A stretch of 5,336 nucleotides of DNA from Sulfurimonas sp. (GTDB lineage Bacteria > Campylobacterota > Campylobacteria > Campylobacterales > Sulfurimonadaceae). The notes beneath the pieces were generated by a model that saw only the letters and a program-made list of their open reading frames with translations, was not told the origin of the DNA and did not search any database. The DNA lies in contig JALSKR010000003.1 in assembly GCA_026988735.1 (NCBI GenBank), forward strand, positions 1-5,336. The letters are read 5' to 3'. This document shows, piece by piece, positions 5,018 through 5,336 of this stretch. The translations under genes were made by a program, and so were the position numbers. Within the stretch, counting starts at the first letter, position 1, and every line of letters starts with the position of its first letter.

Positions 5018-5028
5018 GGAGCTTTTTG

Positions 5029-5336
5029 ATGAAACGAATTTTACTCGCATTCCTGTTACTCTATACGACTCTTTTGTTTTCAAGTGAGAATAATCCGCAT
5101 GTTGTATTACAGACAACACAGGGAAATATAGAACTTGAACTCTTTCCTGATGTTGCACCCTTGGCTGTTGAGAACTTCTTAACACATGTAAAGGAAGGCT
5201 ATTATAATGGCGTGGCTTTTCATAGAATTATCCATAATTTTATGATTCAAGGCGGAGATCCAACCGAAACCGGCAGAGGCGGTGAGAGCATCTGGCATAA
5301 AGAGTTTAAAGATGAATTTAAAGCAAATCTGGTTTT
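5029..5336 (+). CDS. Cyclophilin-type peptidyl-prolyl isomerase, exported, N-terminal part (runs off right edge)
   Basis: Cyclophilins catalyse cis-trans isomerisation of Xaa-Pro bonds and aid protein folding. The 102 codons plus 2 bases present begin with a short signal sequence: basic MKR, a hydrophobic run [13 protein letters not shown], then a probable cleavage site around S18-E20; no lipobox Cys follows, so a periplasmic location is likely. The domain starts at [20 protein letters not shown] (25-44). The active-site motif [14 protein letters not shown] (64-77) has the catalytic Arg R66, with F71, M72 and Q74 at other binding positions. The later conserved segment with the NGSQFF motif lies beyond the window. 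AAGGAG (5016-5021) overlaps the msrB stop and is 7 nt from ATG 5029, so the two are co-translated. I leave the symbol blank because ppiA/ppiB naming in this group is inconsistent. Confidence 0.93.
   Translation, partial: MKRILLAFLLLYTTLLFSSENNPHVVLQTTQGNIELELFPDVAPLAVENFLTHVKEGYYNGVAFHRIIHNFMIQGGDPTETGRGGESIWHKEFKDEFKANLV

Noticed and set aside
4499..5185. Minus-strand ORFs opposite msrB and the isomerase gene
   Set aside because: They are antisense to genes with clear catalytic motifs and have no protein features of their own.
1..5336. CRISPR array, tRNA, rRNA, insertion sequence or riboswitch
   Set aside because: I found no regularly spaced repeats, no cloverleaf or rRNA segments, no transposase or terminal inverted repeats, and no leader long enough to suit a riboswitch apart from the AT-rich spacer, which has no matching conserved core.

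Overview
The window looks like chromosomal DNA of a Campylobacterota bacterium, probably a free-living Sulfurimonas-like lineage. I infer this from the low GC content, the HU protein (a GKVPG arm and C-terminal half very like Helicobacter pylori HU as I remember it), a class II fructose-bisphosphate aldolase N-terminus of the Campylobacter jejuni type, and extended -10 promoters without recognisable -35 boxes. The genus is not proven. I see no transposase, phage gene, CRISPR array, tRNA or rRNA.

Layout. (1) 1-386, minus strand: the first 128 codons of fbaA, cut by the window edge. (2) 387-480: a divergent promoter region. An imperfect 18-bp palindrome lies exactly midway between two opposed -10 boxes. 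(3) 481-3477, plus strand: three closely spaced genes that look like an operon. They encode a stand-alone class III nucleotidyl-cyclase-like domain, a protein with a MerR/excisionase-like N-terminal helix-turn-helix plus coiled coil, and a FapA/DUF342-family protein with a probable beta-helix and a C-terminal coiled coil. (4) 3478-3676: a 199-bp spacer of only about 16% GC. It holds a 12-bp inverted repeat, a 10-bp palindrome and a TATAAT box so close to the next ATG that the mRNA may be leaderless. (5) 3677-4154: a small XRE-like DNA-binding protein and a lysine-rich 77-residue protein, translationally linked. (6) 4214-4498: the nucleoid protein HU, followed by a strong intrinsic terminator. 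(7) 4631-5336: an msrB / cyclophilin-type peptidyl-prolyl isomerase operon with its own extended -10 promoter. The isomerase gene runs off the right edge.

How the genes may work together. The msrB-ppi pair fits protein repair and folding: MsrB acts in the cytoplasm, and the isomerase has an N-terminal signal sequence. The most interesting part is the 481-3477 operon. The cyclase-like protein keeps the residues for metal binding and transition-state stabilisation but lacks the usual adenine-selecting Lys/Asp pair, and it is encoded beside a putative DNA-binding coiled-coil protein and a large FapA-type scaffold. This could be a nucleotide-signalling module of unknown output. That is inference from gene content and needs experimental support.
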